DNA of 64,000 bases, from contig CM060910.1 of assembly GCA_030737875.1 (NCBI GenBank), positions 66,534,501 through 66,598,500 of the forward strand. Direction: 5' to 3'. Below are positions 25,601-36,979 of this stretch, piece after piece. The DNA is from Allium sativum. Taxonomy: Eukaryota > Streptophyta > Magnoliopsida > Asparagales > Amaryllidaceae. How positions within the stretch are numbered: the first letter of the stretch is position 1; every line of letters starts with the position of its first letter. The notes below the pieces were generated by a model. That model did not search any database and had not been told where the DNA came from. It worked only from the letters and a program-made list of their open reading frames with translations. The position numbers were made by a program, and so were the translations under genes.

Positions 25601-26501
25601 AGTGTCGTAACCACTTCGAGAATGGTGCTTCTCCTTTTCTTTTTTATAACATGTTTGTAAACTAGTCTTATCTGTCAAATTGTTGTTTTGGTGTAGCCTG
25701 TTTCGAAAATTTGTCCTTAAATATACCTTTTACGACTCCCCTTTTGATTTTAGACTAATGTGACGTATTTTCCATAAAGAATTAGAGTTGATATGGTCAA
25801 AATTGAGTAAATTTGAAATCAAAAAGCAAAGAGAAGCTACAAGTTTACAATGAATTTCAATTCAATTTGGTGCTAAAAATTTGTAAGATTTTTTAGTATC
25901 AATTGATTTCTAATTTTGAAAAGCAGAAATGAACGGAAGATGAAGATATGAGTAATTCTATTAACATATATTTTATATGGTGTGGTGCTAAGGGCACCCT
26001 AATGTGTTCTTTCTAATACCGCGACTAAAAAATACCACAAGAATCAGTATTACTCTTATTAATACCACACACTTAAAACATATGGGCTACCACACTGTTT
26101 TATCCTATTTCTATTTTGTTCGATATTTGCTTGTCCTCATTTCTAAAACTGATCAACGAACTAAACCTTAGATTTATAACCGATCAACGAATTCGACGCT
26201 GCAACGTCGTGGAATATACAATAGTCGTGAATAAGGTTTGAATTAAGCAAACTAGAAGAGAAGTGAGAGATTAGGGTTTTCAGATCATCAAACAATTGAG
26301 ATATTACCATACGAATTTGAATTTTTCCGCGAGAGTTGCGAAGAAGATAGCGATTATGGTTTTTGGATTAGCTTAGTACGTGATTAATTCGGCAAATAAT
26401 GATTGAGTAAAAAATTAGAATGGAAAGATAATGTGGTATTAGAAAGCATACAAAATTTAATTAGTTATATTAGAACATATTGGGGGTGCCTTTAGCACCA
26501 C

Positions 26502-26557
<56 letters not shown>

Positions 26558-26777
26558 GTGTCCCCTACCCCCCCCCCCCCCCTCCTCCTCGTCCTCCCCT
26601 AATTTTCCTCGTTGCTCTTGTTTCCGTTCCTACGCATGTGTGTGTGTGTGAATAGGATTTGACAATTTTATGTTATAGGGGTTCGAAGACAAGCTGCTGA
26701 ACAAGAAAATATTGGTAAAGAATGGTGGGAGCATCAAGCGAGCTGTTATGGATCTCATCTCTGGGAAAAATGAATGA
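18308..26777 (+). CDS. NBR1: NBR1 autophagy cargo receptor, 7 coding exons, 750 aa
   Basis: Exons: 18308-18346, 20801-21894, 21968-22100, 22938-23189, 23270-23419, 24517-25002, 26679-26777. All introns are GT-AG and the phases join without a stop. Domains: PB1 at about residues 9-93 with a basic cluster (VKHGDTLRR) and acidic OPCA motif (YIDVDGDIVTLDNDEEL, 59-75); a long low-complexity linker; ZZ zinc finger from about 358 (CDGC, YDLCNVC); four-tryptophan (FW/NBR1) domain about 449-556; UBA1 about 663-702; WDPL at 708-711, matching the W-x-x-L Atg8-interacting motif; UBA2 about 711-748, split by the last intron. Order and length match plant NBR1 (Arabidopsis about 700 aa). In that family the protein oligomerises through PB1, binds ubiquitinated cargo and Atg8, and is delivered to the vacuole. 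It appears intact. The ATG lies 13 codons before intron 1 and gives the shortest N-terminal extension to PB1. Confidence 0.93.
18347..20800 (+). other. NBR1 intron 1
   Basis: 2454-bp GT-AG intron between the 13-codon first exon and the PB1 exon. It contains a T14/A12 stretch near 19541-19565, an AT microsatellite at 19643-19672, and GGGTTTGGATTGGTTTGG-like words at 20040-20340 that may come from an old transposable element. No independent gene was recognised; open frames such as 18813-19082 and 20550-20792 have no domain. Confidence 0.7.
19643..19672. repeat. (AT)n microsatellite in NBR1 intron 1
   Basis: Uninterrupted AT dinucleotide run. Confidence 0.95.
22301..22817. mobile_element. hAT-like inverted-repeat element in NBR1 intron 3
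   Basis: The left end TAAGGTTGTCAATTGATATCC is an imperfect inverse of the right end (TAGGCCTGTCAACAGATACTC on the minus strand). Arms carry related GATATCCG and GTGCAGAT words near 22385 and 22755. The flanking 8-mers match only partly, so the duplication is not proven. It encloses the AT run at 22633-22671. Confidence 0.35.
22633..22671. repeat. (AT)n microsatellite in NBR1 intron 3
   Basis: About 19 AT units. It creates the false YIYIYI frame at 22614-22847. Confidence 0.95.
23746..23930 (+). repeat. 95-bp tandem duplication in NBR1 intron 5
   Basis: Two copies starting ATTGCATTC at 23746 and 23841, both continuing through ATGCTCTGCTAGTGGTCTAATG to CTACAGCAGTGAAATG. They differ at a few positions. 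Non-coding. Confidence 0.85.
25979..26503. mobile_element. Inverted-repeat element (MITE) in NBR1 intron 6
   Basis: The ends are GGTGTGGTGCTAAGGGCACCC and its inverse (GTGTGGTGCTAAAGGCACCC on the minus strand); the inner arms share TTTCTAATACC. The 7-bp flank TTTATAT is present on both sides (25972-25978 and 26504-26510). 525 bp, no coding frame. The last copy of the flank has grown into an AT microsatellite. Confidence 0.7.
26504..26582. repeat. (AT)n followed by a run of 15 C in NBR1 intron 6
   Basis: AT repeat 26508-26554, then a C homopolymer 26568-26582, within 100 bp of the last acceptor site at 26678. Confidence 0.95.
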
Positions 26778-27686
26778 AATATATAGTCTTTCGTACTGAA
26801 AACAAAAGTATGTGTGTGTTTATGCTGTGTCGGGAATGAGCGTTATGTTTAAATAAGTGATTGGCTTGCTGCATCTTATGTGTGTATATGTATATGCGTA
26901 GCAGTTAATTATTGTACCGCCATCTATGTTATAACTCGGTTGTGCTTGAATTATTATATGCATTTCGTCTTACTTATTTGCATTTGTTTCAAAAGTTATG
27001 ATTAAAATGCATCTGGTTTGTCCGCATTTGTCGTTCATTCTCCTTTTCTTCAACTGCTGCGTGCGAGCTAGGAGAAATTTTATTTGGTTTACCGGCGTAC
27101 AGACTTGTAGCTTAATGGAGGAGGAACTGCAGGAAAAAAATATCAACCATTTTTTCATATTAGAAGTTATGAAATGTTTGATCAGCAAAACTATATTAAT
27201 ATTTCAGTTTAGGCATGACATCAAATGTTCATAAACATATCTATTTAGAATTCATATTTTGAATAATATGGCTAATTTCAACGACTTTTGATATATCATT
27301 CAATATAAGTAATTAACCGGATATACATCGCATTACCCTCTAAACTTGCGTAGCGAAGCCTTAATATTTTTCATAGTCAAAAGTTTTGTTTTCGACGTAT
27401 GATTATCATTCCAACTTCAAAAACAGAATGCTAAATTTTTTCCAATGAACCTTTTTTTAATAAAAATCTATTGATTCTCCCACTTTGAAAATTGGAAATT
27501 TGATCATCACACTATAAATCTTAGACGTAGTTGTCAAATTGATCAAATTGCATTAAACCATTCTAATAGAAAAATTATAGATCAAATTTGACAAATCGAA
27601 TTTGTTTTTTTCTTGTCACATGTTCAGAATGAATTACTTGCACTAAGACAAATCATACACAATGATAATTCTATATCGGTTCAGAT
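26778..27686. other. NBR1 3' UTR and downstream intergenic DNA
   Basis: After the TGA, TG-rich sequence with TTTAAATAAG near 26850 and TTGAATTATTATATG near 26947 could act as plant polyadenylation elements. Beyond about 27000 no gene is seen. Confidence 0.4.
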
Positions 27687-28290
27687 TAGGAATAACAATG
27701 AGACGGGTTGGGGCGGATTTCTCGTGCTCAAGACCCGGTGCGGGTCTGGAATTTAGCCCCGTACCCGAAACCGTACGGGCCAGGGTAAACTTAACCCGCC
27801 CCACGATCCGGTAATATTATGTTTTAATGTACACAAATTTATATACTTCTATTTTTTATCACTAGATGGTAAATTATATACATATTGTAATGTGTTCACA
27901 TTCATAAGAGAATATAATAAAATGAGTTGTAAGATAATAGTTCAAAATGTATGCATTTGTTATTGTATAATTATCATTAACGCAATTTGATACTATGAAA
28001 AATTTATAGTTGTTGATCGAAAGAATATAATATTCAAGTTATAACTATGTATACCTAAGAAGATTAACCTATAATCATTATAATTATAAAGTTTTTAAAA
28101 TGATGATTCAATCATGCGGGTCGGGTTGGGGCGGGTTGTCCGTTTCCCAGACCCGACCCAAGGCCCGGACCTCAAAAAGCTGGTCGCGGGTCTACCCGCC
28201 TCGAAGACCCTATAGAGCCGGTCTAAATGAGTCAAAACAGGGGCGGGTCAAGCGGGTTTAGACCCTAGACCCGCCCCATTGCCATCCCTA
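27687..28290. mobile_element. hAT-like non-autonomous element
   Basis: Right end on the minus strand is TAGGGATGGCAATGGGGCGGG, a terminus common in plant hAT-type elements; the left end TAGGAATAACAATGAGACGGG matches it imperfectly. Both arms are rich in GGGTCGGGTTGGGGCGGG-like words. The flanks GTTCAGAT (27679-27686) and GCTCAGAC (28291-28298) agree at six of eight positions, the right length for hAT. No transposase. Confidence 0.65.
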
Positions 28291-29614
28291 GCTCAGACGA
28301 TTGTTAATCTTTTGAAGTTGCATATCCACACTTCGCAGGAAGGCTCAACACGATAATAATAAGCATCTTCCCTTAAAGCGTACATTGTGATCTTTTTAGA
28401 AATACAAACAATTTATTTATATCAAGAATGAGAAGTGTAAAGAAAACCTAACACATACTGATTTCAAATAACCAACCCACAAAACTCTAATTTACACTAA
28501 ACTAAAAATATTATTAAAAAATCCAGTGGGGGCGGCGGTCCCCACTAGGCTTATATTAGGTACGCCCCTGTTTCCCCGTATTTATATATTATATAATGTT
28601 CATAGTGTGAACGTTTAGTAACCCCTTTGTTTAACCACTTTTAAACCAAAGTCAGACTCGGAGAACTCAATCGGAATCAGATTACAATAAAACTTCACAA
28701 AAGTACTTTGAAGAGGTTAAAGAGTGAGTTGGTAAAACAAGATATGATTGGGGCTGTGCCTATGTGATCATGAGTCATCGTTATAACTCGAGTCTGAGTC
28801 ATGTGGGACAAGGCTCTTACCCCTTCATCTTCCCAATCTCACTCCTCTGCCTCACTATATTGCACCCATGTGATTTCTTGTTATTTGGATAAGGGTTGAA
28901 TAAGATATGGGTGACTCATATTTTGGACTTGAATGGATTTTAAGGGTCATGAAGATAGATGATAAAACTAACTCAAAACGATTCAAAATTGGACGGGACG
29001 ACTCAACTAGAAGAAATGAAGACGACTTTAGAGAAAAAGCAGCAAAATATGATAAGTCTATGACTTGGCACTAAGTCATCTCTATGACCCGATACAGAGT
29101 TATAGGATTAACTCGTATCTAATTGCGACTCATGATGATGATTCGTTGGAGTCTTTTGCATCTTATTTCTAGGCCCAACACCTGTTGGGTTTGCTTATAA
29201 ATACCTGCTTATCTTCTACGAGAGGACGGACCTTATGGATCTTGTTGAAGGAGCCGCTACTCTGCTGAATCGCCTTCATCCCTTCAATTCTTATTTCCCT
29301 CAAGCAATTTCAAATGCTTGCAACTTAAATTTAGGAGAAAGTAGTTGAGACTCGAAAAGATGCAAGATAACGTGAGTTGAAGTACCATCAAAAAAATGCA
29401 TCTATTTACTTTTTCTGCACTTTACTGTTTTCTGTGTTTTGGTTGTTTTGATTGGTGTTTTCACCTTTCTATCTGACGTTGATTCTATTTTTAGAGTTAA
29501 CACCCACTTAAATCATCAATCCCGACGAACGAGTACAAATTAGAGATAATACGATCGAAAATATAATGTTTTGTATGTAAATATTAATATAGTGAATGTT
29601 CATTCTTTATACTG
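28291..29614. other. Intergenic DNA, unclassified
   Basis: No gene is visible. CTTATAAATACCTGC at about 29195 looks like a TATA box followed by leader-like sequence with no coding region, perhaps a worn LTR promoter. At 28525-28572 there is a GC-rich stem (GTGGGGGCGGCGGTCCCCAC) next to a CGCCCCTG end typical of hAT termini, but no second end was found. Confidence 0.35.
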
Positions 29615-29864
29615 CTCGTGGTATGATGTGGTATTTACATATATCATTGTATCTTAAACACATACTCCACACAACACCAGAATTTTCATTTCGTAACAGT
29701 TATAATAGTTACAAATCTAATCACTAATAGTTATAACTACTCTTGGTATGACGTGGTATTTACCTACATCACTGTATTTAAAACGCATACTCCACACAAC
29801 ACCAGAGTTTTCATTTCATTATAGTTATAATCATTGCAAATCAAAATTACCAACAATTATAAGT
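29615..29864 (+). repeat. 125-bp tandem duplication
   Basis: Two copies beginning CTCGTGGTATGATGTGG (29615) and CTCTTGGTATGACGTGG (29740). Both continue with CATACTCCACACAACACCAGA and TTTTCATTTC. Confidence 0.8.
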
Positions 29865-30240
29865 TGATAGACAGTGCACGGTAAATTCTGTAATGCATTT
29901 ACCACTAGTTATTTGCCAACGATTATAACCATTGTGAAATTTTGCCCTTCTGGCAGCTATAACCGTTTGAAAATTTTTGTACTTCTAACTGTTATAACCT
30001 TTAGGAAATTTTGTACTTCTAACGATTATAACAGATGAAAAATTTTATACTTCTAATGGTTATAACCATTGGAAATTCGTTAGTTCCAACAGTTATAGCC
30101 ATTGGAAAATTTGTCACTTAACGGTTAAAATTGCTGGAATTTTCATTTTTCCAACATTTATAACTATTGAGAAATTCTTTAGTTCTCACAATTATAATCA
30201 TTGGAACCCTTTTTAAAAACTTCCAACTGTTACTGTTAGG
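29865..30240 (+). repeat. Degenerate tandem repeat, TTATAACCATTGGAAA unit
   Basis: Seven or eight diverged copies, roughly 45-60 bp apart, of AACxGTTATAACCATTGGAAATTTTGTACTTCT. Follows directly on the 125-bp duplication, which ends in the same TTATAATCATTG word. Confidence 0.75.
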
Positions 30241-30751
30241 AACTCTTGCACATATATACAAATGTAATAATTTTCAACACTTAGGTGTTACTAATTTGGT
30301 ATAACTGAACCATATCTCATTCAACGTCTTATGCTATCATCATATATACTTCATTCAACTATATAAATTCAATTGTATAGCAATAACAAACATAAAGCCT
30401 AATTTCAAGTTAATATTTTACAAAATTGAAAAGAAAACATCAAACATACCAAATAGTTCATACAAAATTTTATAGAGTTCATTATGACAATTTCAAGTTT
30501 CACTACTATGAAGTATCTAGAAGTTTACAAAGAACGAATGTGATACCATGGCCAAATGAAAAAATCACCATCTGTTTCGAAAACTCAATATTGAAGACTT
30601 AGGGAACAACATCTGCTTTGAAATCTTCTAAACAAATGGCTCCTTCATTACCATTAACATCAGCTTCAAATTTTTGTCTCTTTTCTACAACTTCTAATAA
30701 ACCCTAAGTATTTTAAAAAAACGTCTACTTTGAAAATTAATATGAAGAAAA
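30241..30751. other. Intergenic DNA before the nested LTR block
   Basis: AT-rich, with no gene or repeat recognised. Confidence 0.4.
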
Positions 30752-31984
30752 AACAATAACGACCTGAAATTTTGGAATCAATTTAAAATTTTTAATTCCG
30801 AATTTAAAAAGTTTATATATTTAAAATTCGATATTTTAATATTATTGACATAACCTAGAAAATAGAAATTTTGCAAACGATCTCGAAATCCAATAAAATC
30901 AATTTTATAGGATCCGAAACGTCGAAATATTGAAGGGTTTCAAATTTTGCGTCAATCGGAGTTAGTATGTGACCGGGCGAAACTTAAATCTAAACCAATT
31001 GATAATTTGAACTCAAACTGACACTTTTTGAACAAACGAACTCAGAATTCGACGAAACCAGTTTTATTAGAACCATATCTTAAAAATGTAGCCGTGTTCC
31101 AAATTTCATAGCAAACAGAATCGGTATGTGCTCGTACGATTAAATAACGTGAAGATAGACTACATGTACTTTAAGTTTGCGTTCACACCTTGAACTAGTT
31201 ATCTCCTAAGTGTGCTTTTGTTGACTTGTCATGCAATGAAAGCAACAACGTGTGCTTTCTCCCTTTGATCTCCCGCCGACACCTCCGTGATCCATAACAA
31301 CCAAAATTACCTCTATATACAAGCCTTCCTCCTTTGTTTTCTCACTTTACATTTCCATTCTCCTTTTGTTCTTTCCCTCCTCTCTCCATTCTTTACTCCA
31401 CCGACGCCTCCTCCCCCCACGTTACACCAGCCCCACCCGCCTCGCCCAGTCCCCCTCCGACCAAACACCACCGCCATGGGTCCTCCTCCTCCTTAAAGCA
31501 CCTTAAACTACTTCAAAGCTCCAAAAACCAACACCCTCTCCATTTTAAACCAAATCAGCCCCTCCTCCACCCAAACCAACCCGCGCCCTTGCCCACCTAG
31601 CCCCACCAGTGCCTACGGGTCCCACCTCCTCGAACAAGAACCCTGTTTGCCCTGAAACCCTACTCCGTTCGCTCCAAAAACCAAAACCAGCATCCCCTTA
31701 TTCACCCGTATTTCCGAAACCCGAATAGCATTGAACCTCTGCCAAAAAATTTCCAATTTTTTCGATGACGACGAAAGGCTGCCACAATCGTTCGGTATCA
31801 CTAGGATATCCAACAATCGAAGTTAGAAGGAGTGAAAACCTAAGTGATAAACGTTGAATGAAATAGATTAATTATTTATTTACTATATGTGTCTGAACTC
31901 GATTAAGTACATAATGACCTATAATGATGTATATGAGTTCACAATATGATTCAACAATGCTTGGGATGGGTTAATGTGGTATAG
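30752..31984 (+). mobile_element. Old LTR, segment 1 of 3 (start)
   Basis: Begins AACAATAACGACCTGAAATTTTGG, a worn version of the TGTAATAACCCGGAAAATG start at 49334. Segments such as AACTCAGAATTCGACGAAACCAG (about 31030) match 49840 in the solo LTR. It ends at the TATAG target site (31980-31984) where element B inserted; the sequence resumes at 46839. The CT-rich part at 31240-31620 is probably transcribed leader; frames there (31287-31496, 31334-31600) show no domain. Confidence 0.6.
31980..31984. repeat. Target-site duplication TATAG, left copy (element B)
   Basis: TATAG directly before the LTR start TGTGACGACC; the right copy is at 46834-46838. Confidence 0.9.
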
Positions 31985-32718
31985 TGTGACGACCCCAAAC
32001 CCCTCATAAGACGGTAGCAAGGGTAATCTTTGGAATAAAACACATAAACAGATAACAACAGAACATAAATAATTAAATACACCAGATAATGTACAATAGA
32101 ATACACTGGATAAACATAATCATCAGAGTTACACAGTATACAGGATCATACTTAGTACAAATACAGTTCATCTATAAATAAATGTCTACAGCGGAAAACA
32201 AAACATAATATGTACAACATGAGCTGAATAACATAAAAAGAGATAAATGATGGAATCCATCTTCAGCTCCAGCTATCCAGAAAGAGCCTGCTAAAACCTG
32301 AATACAAGGCTGCCCGTGTAGAAATAGGGGCACCCGAGTTTGCAAGTGAAATAAACTACGAGTCAGTCATGGGACTGGTATGAGAAATCTACTTGACACA
32401 TTTTACGATATGGCTAATCACAGGACCACGCCACTTTCTCGGAATGGGTTTACTCCATTGGATTGCCAGTGCTTTAAAACAAATAAATCTTTTAAATATC
32501 GCAATGCTTTTTATAAAAATGAAGCCATTATAAGACTCAGTTCCCATCACACAATGCAACACAAACCGGAGAATAGAGTTTTACCTTATAATGGCCAAAA
32601 TATGCTTGATACGAGCAAAACAAATCATTTGATATTATTGCTAGTGCATATATGTTTCAAAAACAATTTCAATCATAACTATCAATCATAAACGGCATGG
32701 GTACTATATATTATGTCT

Positions 32719-32720
<2 letters not shown>

Positions 32721-32784
<64 letters not shown>

Positions 32785-32785
32785 T
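32721..32785. repeat. (AT)n(AC)n microsatellite in element B 3' LTR
   Basis: AT run of about 46 bp followed by AC units. The other LTR copy has a much shorter version near 43291-43316. Confidence 0.95.
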
Positions 32786-35238
32786 ATCAAAACCGCACGG
32801 TGTCGTATTTGGAAATTGGATTTCCATCATGAACCAAGGCAAAAGATAATCCTTACCGATTCGAGACAATCTAGCCTACCATGTCTTAGGCAAACGCGCA
32901 GGCAAGCCTTGGAGCAACAGGGCCGGTCCACTCGATGTGGATTAAACTTAAACCTTGGACAATACGTCCCCCCACCCTATGGGGCGTAAATGAGCCCAAT
33001 GACTCCACTTCCGAGGTACCTCGCATTCCAACAACCACACAGGTGAAAATAATATAAATGTCAGGGCTGGTAGGTCACTGACACCACCTCTAGCTAGAAA
33101 GAGACGCATGTCCTCCCTGTAGTCCTCTCCCGTTTCTGGTTCATACCGGGGTGTGAGACTCGCGAATTCACGTTATACACAAAGCTATGCCATACAGGCC
33201 GTGCTTTGATCATCAACCACAAGGCTTTGCTTTTCAACAGAAGCCTTGATCATCTGCCACTTAGGCATGCCACACAGGCAATTCACTCCATGCGACTGAT
33301 TTCTATCGATATATAACTTCTGAGCTCGCACGTCTCAGAGAAGGGCGTTAAGCAAGAGAATAAATTCTCCGCCGCTAAACAGATATATATATTTAATAGA
33401 GATCAATCAGCACAGAACAAAATCCAATGTCAGACACACAGTCCATTTACAAGTTCGTCCTGGGTCTGAACGAAATCCGAAGGCACTCAATACCTTGCAT
33501 ATCTGTACAATCAACAGGTACGTCCGGACGGCTACTACTTCAGCCTCTTCAAGATAGCTACTCATATCATGAGCATCAGTAGCACCCCTCCATTCGACGT
33601 GAAGATCATCGGTCTTGCACCGCCTTCATATCTTCGACTTTCAATCGTCGATCAATTATTTGAAATGAGAATCAACTCAGCCTTTTCAAATAATTCACAT
33701 AAATTTAGAATTTCAAATCAATTCATTTCAATGGTTAAATTATCCGATATCACTAATTCTGTCCTTTAATGTAATTTTCACGCCAAACACATTCAACCAT
33801 CAAATATCACCTAAACCGAGCAAATTCAGTTTATTTCCATTCCATACCGTTTATAATATTTTATCACTATTTCTCCCTATTTTTATTTATTTAAAAATAG
33901 CCAATTCATTCAAACGACGCTTCAGGCCATAACGCGACCGTGACGCTGTTTTTCTTCAGATTTGATTTACACATATCTGAAAATCTAACCGTTGGATCTT
34001 CACAAAATTTATATCACTAGAAAGATATTTTCAAAACGAATCCAATTATTTCAGTTTTGGGAAAATCCGACGGTCGGATGTCCCGGTACAATCGTTTGAA
34101 GTTATGATTTCAAAATACGAACTACAACGTCGTTATTCGATTTAATTTAATTATATATATATATATAATCGATTCTGGCGCTATTTTTCTTCAGATTTGA
34201 ATTAAACATTCCAGACCATCCAACCGTTGGATCTTCACAAAGTTGGTGTCGTTGGAAAGATATTTCCAAAGTGAACCCAATGGTTTCGGTTTCGGGAAAA
34301 TCCGATGGTCGGATCTCCTGCACTAATCGTTTGGAATCACGGTTTCAAAAAACGAACTGCAACTTCGTTATTCGATTTATTTTAATTATATATATATAAA
34401 TATAATTCATTCTTCGATTTCAAAACCATATCCACTTTATATATTTGATAAAAATGATATTTTTATCTTCCAAAATATTTATTCCACACATCACCATTTT
34501 TAGCACTTCATTTTCACAATAAAAATGTCGATTTTATTGTCCAATCTATATATTCAACACATGAATATTTTTGACTTCACACATACGATAAAAATATGAT
34601 TTTTATCGTTCTAGTCCTTTATTCAACACATGAATATTTTCTATAGTTTATATATATAATAAAAATGTGATTTTTATTGTAAATCAATTTATTTCAAAAC
34701 ACGATTATTTTATATAGTTCATACATAAGGTAAAAATGTTATATTTGGTGTTAAAACAATTTATTTAAAATACTAATATTTTATATAAGCTGTATATATA
34801 ATAAAAATGTGATTTTTATCTTTCAAATAATTTATTCAACACCTGAACTTCATTCAACACATGAATTTCTATTCAACACCTGAATTTCTATTCAACGCAT
34901 GAATATAGTTTCAACACACGAAAATAATTCTAACACATGAATTTTATTGAAAATTTCGGCAGCATAACGGCAGGGTAGTTAAAACCGGGACCGTCCCTAG
35001 TACGGCTCCTCGCTCTACCTTAAAACCTCGCGGTTTTTGACAATGGGGATTTCATGTATCTAATTCGCACGCAGGCGAGCATGTTTATTTTTCTTTTCCA
35101 CAAACTAATCCTATGTGATTTCATCCAAAATAATTCTCAACCACAAACAGGTATTTTTCAATCACAATCAATCATTCATGATTTTCACCAAATTTCACAT
35201 CAATCAATAATCCAAACTATATCACAACCAATATATAT

Positions 35239-35257
35239 CGTCCATGGTCTGTGGACG
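35239..35257. repeat. Conserved LTR palindrome, element B 3' LTR copy
   Basis: CGTCCATGGTCTGTGGACG: six-base arms CGTCCA/TGGACG around seven bases. The same motif is at 8458-8476, 45747-45765 (one arm mutated), 50943-50961 and 58508-58526. Confidence 0.9.
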
Positions 35258-35264
35258 AGGGGAG

Positions 35265-35301
<37 letters not shown>

Positions 35302-36966
35302 TTCGATTTCACTTCAATATCATTTCAATTTATTTCAATGCATATATCACTTTTTACAACGCATATATAACTTATACATCGAACGTACAACTTATATATC
35401 GCTTATACATGAGGTACACAACGCTTATATAACTCATACATCGACTATATAATTTATGCATCGTTGTTTTCCATATCGTTTATAAATTAGAAATCTCACA
35501 TTGGGTTCCACTCCACCAAAAATAGCAGAAGGCTCAGAAAAATATGCGGTCTCTTCTAGAATGTAGAAGACGTCCGCACGAGTCCACTGTCTCTTGTTTC
35601 ACTGGATTTCATCAACAAACAAGAAAGATATGATTTTTACAGTGAAATCAAAAACCGTAGCGCTTTAAAGTGCTATAGAATAGTTTGAAATAAAATAAAC
35701 AGTTACCTTCAAATTTCGTTCAAAACTAGGTTTACAATTTTTGCCTCAACGGTTGCACGTGATCGGAATCAGGGCACACGGCGTCGAAGGGCTTGGAAGG
35801 GGCTTCACGCGCCAGGTGGCGGCGCTCAGCTCGGCAGCGAGATCTGGGCGCGGGGGAGCTCGAAAGTTGGCTCCTTCCCGAGCTCGTAACTCCTCACACA
35901 GTGCACGAAAAAAATCCAAACCTTGTATGGATTTAAAGAGGAGAGCTAGAGCTTCAAAATGGATCAAGAATCATTCGTTTTAATTGAGAAATGAAAGAGA
36001 AATCAAGGAGAGAAGTTTTCAAGCCTTTTCCGCCTTCGCCTGGGTGTCGGGGAGAGAGAAACGATGAAGTGGCCAATAGGATTTTTCCTTTTATTTATAT
36101 AATTTTTTAAAAAATTCAAAAATACCCCTTATCTCATACGAACTCCAATCCAAACCCAACGGCTGTCGTTCCTAGCTAAATACCTCCATTCCGAACACAA
36201 TGGGATATGTTTCGTAGGCCCATTCGACTGTTACAGTCAGTTATTCTTCAAATTAAAATATAAAATATTCAATATTAGATTTGAACGTACATTTCAATTT
36301 GCCGGGGCCATATACTGATTCTAAAAATCCCCAAAAAATAAATCTAGCTATGTTTTGACGATACGATCCCAACAAAACTAGTTTCGTCGAATTCTGAGAC
36401 CATTCGAAAAATGGCCATTTTTTGGTCGATCCAATTTAACTATAATTGATCAAAACACATTTTACGTTGCCACGCTCACATGTTAACTTCAAAAATTATG
36501 AAATTTGAAACCTAGCAATAATTCGACATCCCGGATCCAACAAAAGTGGTTTTGTCGAATTATGAGGTCGTATGCAAAATGTCTATTTTCAAGGGCGATA
36601 TATTCTCTATAGCGACCTTTCTGAAAATTCATTTGGCCATAACTTTTGATTCCCGCTATGAAACCTCAATTTTTCAGATTCGTTAGAAAGATATTCACTA
36701 ACAGATTCAATTACTTTTGGTTTCACTAAAATCCGTTTTATTTTGCACCCGGTACAGTTTAGTCAAAGTTTGAATTTCAATTTTGAAACTGCCGCGCCAT
36801 TTCAGGCCTTGTTTATAATTTAAATTAATTATATTTATTTTCAAACATCGATTCAAACACACTTTTCGTCGTTATTATTTAAAATATTTTATTTTAAATA
36901 TTAAAAATCCACTAAAATAGTCAATTTAAAAATTTTAAACTGGCTCAGATTTTCCGAGTTGTTACA

Positions 36967-36979
36967 ATCTCCCCCACTT
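36967..36979 (-). promoter_or_regulatory. Polypurine tract of element B
   Basis: AAGTGGGGGAGAT on the minus strand, directly before the 3' LTR. Confidence 0.9.

Larger units (their letters stand above)
31985..36966 (-). repeat. 3' LTR of element B (4982 bp)
   Basis: Read on the minus strand it runs from TGTAACAACTCGG (36966) to GGGTCGTCACA (31985). It keeps the promoter-proximal part, with TTATATAAATAA (36091-36102) as TATA candidate. It also holds the palindrome CGTCCATGGTCTGTGGACG at 35239-35257, the GC-rich block at 34958-35040 and a series of AACACATGAATATT / ATAAAAATGTGATTTTTAT repeats at 34440-34920. The frame 32380-32691 recurs at 42950-43261 in the other LTR but is closed in element C and is antisense to the element. 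Confidence 0.92.

Noticed and set aside
28525..28572. GC-rich stem next to a CGCCCCTG end as a separate hAT element
   Set aside because: Only one end could be found, so no element boundaries can be given.
31287..31600. Proline- and serine-rich frames in a CT-rich region
   Set aside because: Lies in the leader part of an old LTR; composition explains the open frames and no domain is visible.
32380..32691. 103-codon frame present in both LTRs of element B (again at 42950-43261)
   Set aside because: It is shared only because LTRs are duplicates, is antisense to the element, and the matching part of element C is closed by an early stop. No domain.
35741..35983. Arginine-rich frame in element B 3' LTR
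   Set aside because: GC-rich leader of the LTR; the segment is deleted in the other LTR and is open on both strands by composition.
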